From the NCBI GenBank assembly GCA_024643305.1, contig JAHENE010000092.1, positions 1 through 7,747 on the forward strand: a DNA stretch of 7,747 nt, read 5' to 3'. Source of the DNA: Thiobacillaceae bacterium (lineage in GTDB: Bacteria; Pseudomonadota; Gammaproteobacteria; Burkholderiales; Thiobacillaceae). The stretch's first letter is position 1. Every line of letters begins with the position of its first letter. The notes under the pieces are model-generated. The model worked only from the letters and a program-made list of their open reading frames with translations. It did not search any database and was not told the origin of the DNA. Below are positions 6,450-7,747 of this stretch, piece by piece. Made by a program: the position numbers and the translations under genes.

Positions 6450-7507
6450 GCTGTCAGATGTCGCGAAAGCGCCCATTCTACATGTTCGCGGACCATTTCA
6501 GAGGGGTGCAGTCTGCGGGATTCGAGTGCGGAAATGGCTGCTGTCGTGGCGGGGGCATTGCCAAGGGCGATGGCAATATTCCTCAACCATCTTTCATGGC
6601 CGATGCGGCGGATGGCCGAGCCTTCCATGAGCGTGAGAAAGGTTTCCTCATCCCAGGAAAACAGTTCAACCAGCGAAGCAGAATCGAGTCGATGTCGCGG
6701 ATTGAAATCAGTCAATGAACCAGGCGGAACTTCGCGGTTCCATGGACAGCCAATTTGGCAGTCATCGCAGCCGTAGATGTGGTTGCCCATCAAAGGGCGC
6801 AGTTCTTCCGAGATGCTGCCTTTGTGTTCGATGGTCAGATAGGAAATGCAGCGCCGTGCATCCAGCACGTAAGGCCCGACAAAGGCGTTTGTTGGGCAGG
6901 CATCCAGACATGCCGTGCAGGTTCCGCAATGCGCCGAGGCAGCTTCATCTGGCGGCAAGGGCAGGCTCACGTATATTTCGCCCAGAAAAAAATACGAGCC
7001 GGCTTCGCGGCTCAACAGCAGGGTATGTTTTCCGCGCCAGCCCAGTTTTGTCTGGGCTGCCAGCGCCACTTCCATGACGGGAGCGGAATCTGTGAAGACC
7101 CGGTAGGCGAACGCTCCGGTGGCTGCTTCAATGCGCGAGGCCAGTTTCTGCAGGCGCTCGCGTAAGACTTTGTGATAGTCGCGTCCAAGCGCATAGCGTG
7201 AAACGTAGGCAAGCGCAGGATCCTGCAGCACGAGATTCGCAGGCACAGCTTCGCCAGGCCAGTAGGGCAGGCGCGCGGTGATAATGCTGAGCGTGCCGGG
7301 TACCAATTCACCCGGACGCGTGCGCTTGGTGCCATGTACGGCCATATAATCCATGTCACCGTGATAACCCTTGCCCAGCCATTGCAACAAATCCTTTTCA
7401 GCCTGCTCCAGCGCAATGCCGCTGATGCCGATATCGGCAAAGCCAAGCTCGCGGCCCCATGTGCGTATGTCGCACGCAAGCTGCAGGTAGTCAATTGAAT
7501 CATGCAT
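6446..7507 (-). CDS. queG: Epoxyqueuosine reductase
   Basis: QueG reduces epoxyqueuosine to queuosine in the wobble position of GUN tRNAs (His, Asp, Asn, Tyr), using a cobalamin cofactor and two [4Fe-4S] clusters. The 353-residue protein has the usual length. The N-terminal domain includes Asp140 in FTDSAPVMEV, the probable catalytic acid, followed by GWRGKHTLLL and FFLGEI. The ferredoxin-like part has Cys194, 197, 200 and 204 (CGTCTACLDACP) and Cys220, 247, 250 and 254 (CDDCQIGCPWN), enough for both clusters. The end is a HEAT-like helical tail (about 300-351). The start at 7507 fits the family (WGRELGF near residue 20), although no clear Shine-Dalgarno site precedes it. It overlaps murI by 4 bp. 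In DNA context it is divergent from tsaE with practically no gap. Confidence 0.96.
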   Translation of the reverse strand: MHDSIDYLQLACDIRTWGRELGFADIGISGIALEQAEKDLLQWLGKGYHGDMDYMAVHGTKRTRPGELVPGTLSIITARLPYWPGEAVPANLVLQDPALAYVSRYALGRDYHKVLRERLQKLASRIEAATGAFAYRVFTDSAPVMEVALAAQTKLGWRGKHTLLLSREAGSYFFLGEIYVSLPLPPDEAASAHCGTCTACLDACPTNAFVGPYVLDARRCISYLTIEHKGSISEELRPLMGNHIYGCDDCQIGCPWNREVPPGSLTDFNPRHRLDSASLVELFSWDEETFLTLMEGSAIRRIGHERWLRNIAIALGNAPATTAAISALESRRLHPSEMVREHVEWALSRHLTA

Positions 7508-7528
7508 AAAACCGATGATACCGCCGTC

Positions 7529-7747
7529 ATGAGTCTGTCGCTTCCCGATGAGGCCGCAACGCTGGCCTTGGGTGCCAGACTTGCCAATCTCCTCAAACCG
7601 GGATGGGTGGTGTACTTGCGCGGCGACCTAGGTGCGGGCAAAACGACCTTGGTCAGGGGACTGCTACGGACGCTGGGTTATGAGGGGCGTGTCAAAAGTC
7701 CAACATATACCTTGCTCGAATCTTATGAATTATCTAGATTTATCTTG
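7529..7747 (+). CDS. tsaE: tRNA threonylcarbamoyladenosine biosynthesis ATPase TsaE, N-terminal part (runs off window)
   Basis: The first 73 codons are present, with no stop before the window edge. The sequence has the TsaE opening LPDEAATLALG, the Walker A loop GDLGAGKTT at 32-40 and the switch-region motif VKSPTYTLLE at 55-64. In Escherichia coli TsaE the corresponding parts are LPDEQATLDLG, GDLGAGKTT and VKSPTYTLVE. TsaE is the ATPase that drives the TsaBD complex in making t6A at position 37 of ANN-decoding tRNAs. An in-frame ATG at 7502 would add nine residues and overlap the queG start codon. Neither ATG has a good Shine-Dalgarno site. I prefer 7529 because it gives an N-terminus closer in length to known TsaE proteins, but the start is unsettled. 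Confidence 0.93.
   Translation, partial: MSLSLPDEAATLALGARLANLLKPGWVVYLRGDLGAGKTTLVRGLLRTLGYEGRVKSPTYTLLESYELSRFIL

Noticed and set aside
6450..6476. Longer murI start at 6476
   Set aside because: The ATG at 6449 overlaps the queG stop as ATGA and matches the family N-terminus; the nine extra residues do not.
5982..6776. A 264-codon open frame on the + strand across murI and queG
   Set aside because: It is antisense to two certain genes and crosses their junction. Its Arg/Cys/Ser/His-rich composition is typical of shadow frames.
7515..7541. Possible queG promoter on the - strand: TATCAT (7520-7515) with GCGACA (7541-7536)
   Set aside because: The -10-like element is only seven bases from the start codon, the spacer is 15 bases and the -35 match is poor.
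7012..7641. A 209-codon - strand frame overlapping queG and the start of tsaE
   Set aside because: It is a shifted frame of queG; the queG frame carries the real motifs.

Overview
The window looks like an ordinary chromosomal segment of a Gram-negative bacterium, most likely a betaproteobacterium (Nitrosomonadales/Gallionellaceae type). This placement rests on protein character and gene arrangement (CHASE2-cyclase beside a metallo-hydrolase phosphodiesterase; queG-murI next to a divergent tsaE), plus moderate GC and dense packing. It was not checked by any database search. No mobile element, CRISPR array, tRNA or rRNA is visible.

Layout. Positions 1-4187 (+ strand) form a tightly packed probable operon. 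It holds the 3' end of an unrecognised protein, an exported M48 zinc metalloprotease, a membrane CHASE2-class III adenylyl cyclase and a cytosolic metallo-beta-lactamase-fold enzyme that resembles class II cyclic-nucleotide phosphodiesterases. Protease and cyclase overlap by 4 bp (GTGA). The phosphodiesterase-like gene starts 6 bp after the cyclase stop. After a 121-bp gap come two further + strand genes (4309-5585): a thioredoxin-like protein with a CPHC motif fused to a HEAT-like helical tail, and a VTT-domain (TVP38/TMEM64, DedA-related) membrane protein. Converging on them from the - strand is queG-murI (7507 to 5658), with a 4-bp ATGA overlap. At the right edge tsaE begins on the + strand, divergent from queG, with almost no intergenic space, and runs off the window.

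How the genes may work together. The cyclase and the phosphodiesterase-like protein would make and remove cAMP from one transcript, with input from a periplasmic CHASE2 sensor domain. The upstream periplasmic protease is translationally coupled to the cyclase, which hints at envelope stress as the signal; this is inference. queG (queuosine tRNA modification), tsaE (t6A tRNA modification) and murI (D-glutamate for peptidoglycan) are housekeeping genes.

The part most worth a second look is the protease-cyclase-phosphodiesterase cluster. Nothing in the window is clearly a wholly new system.
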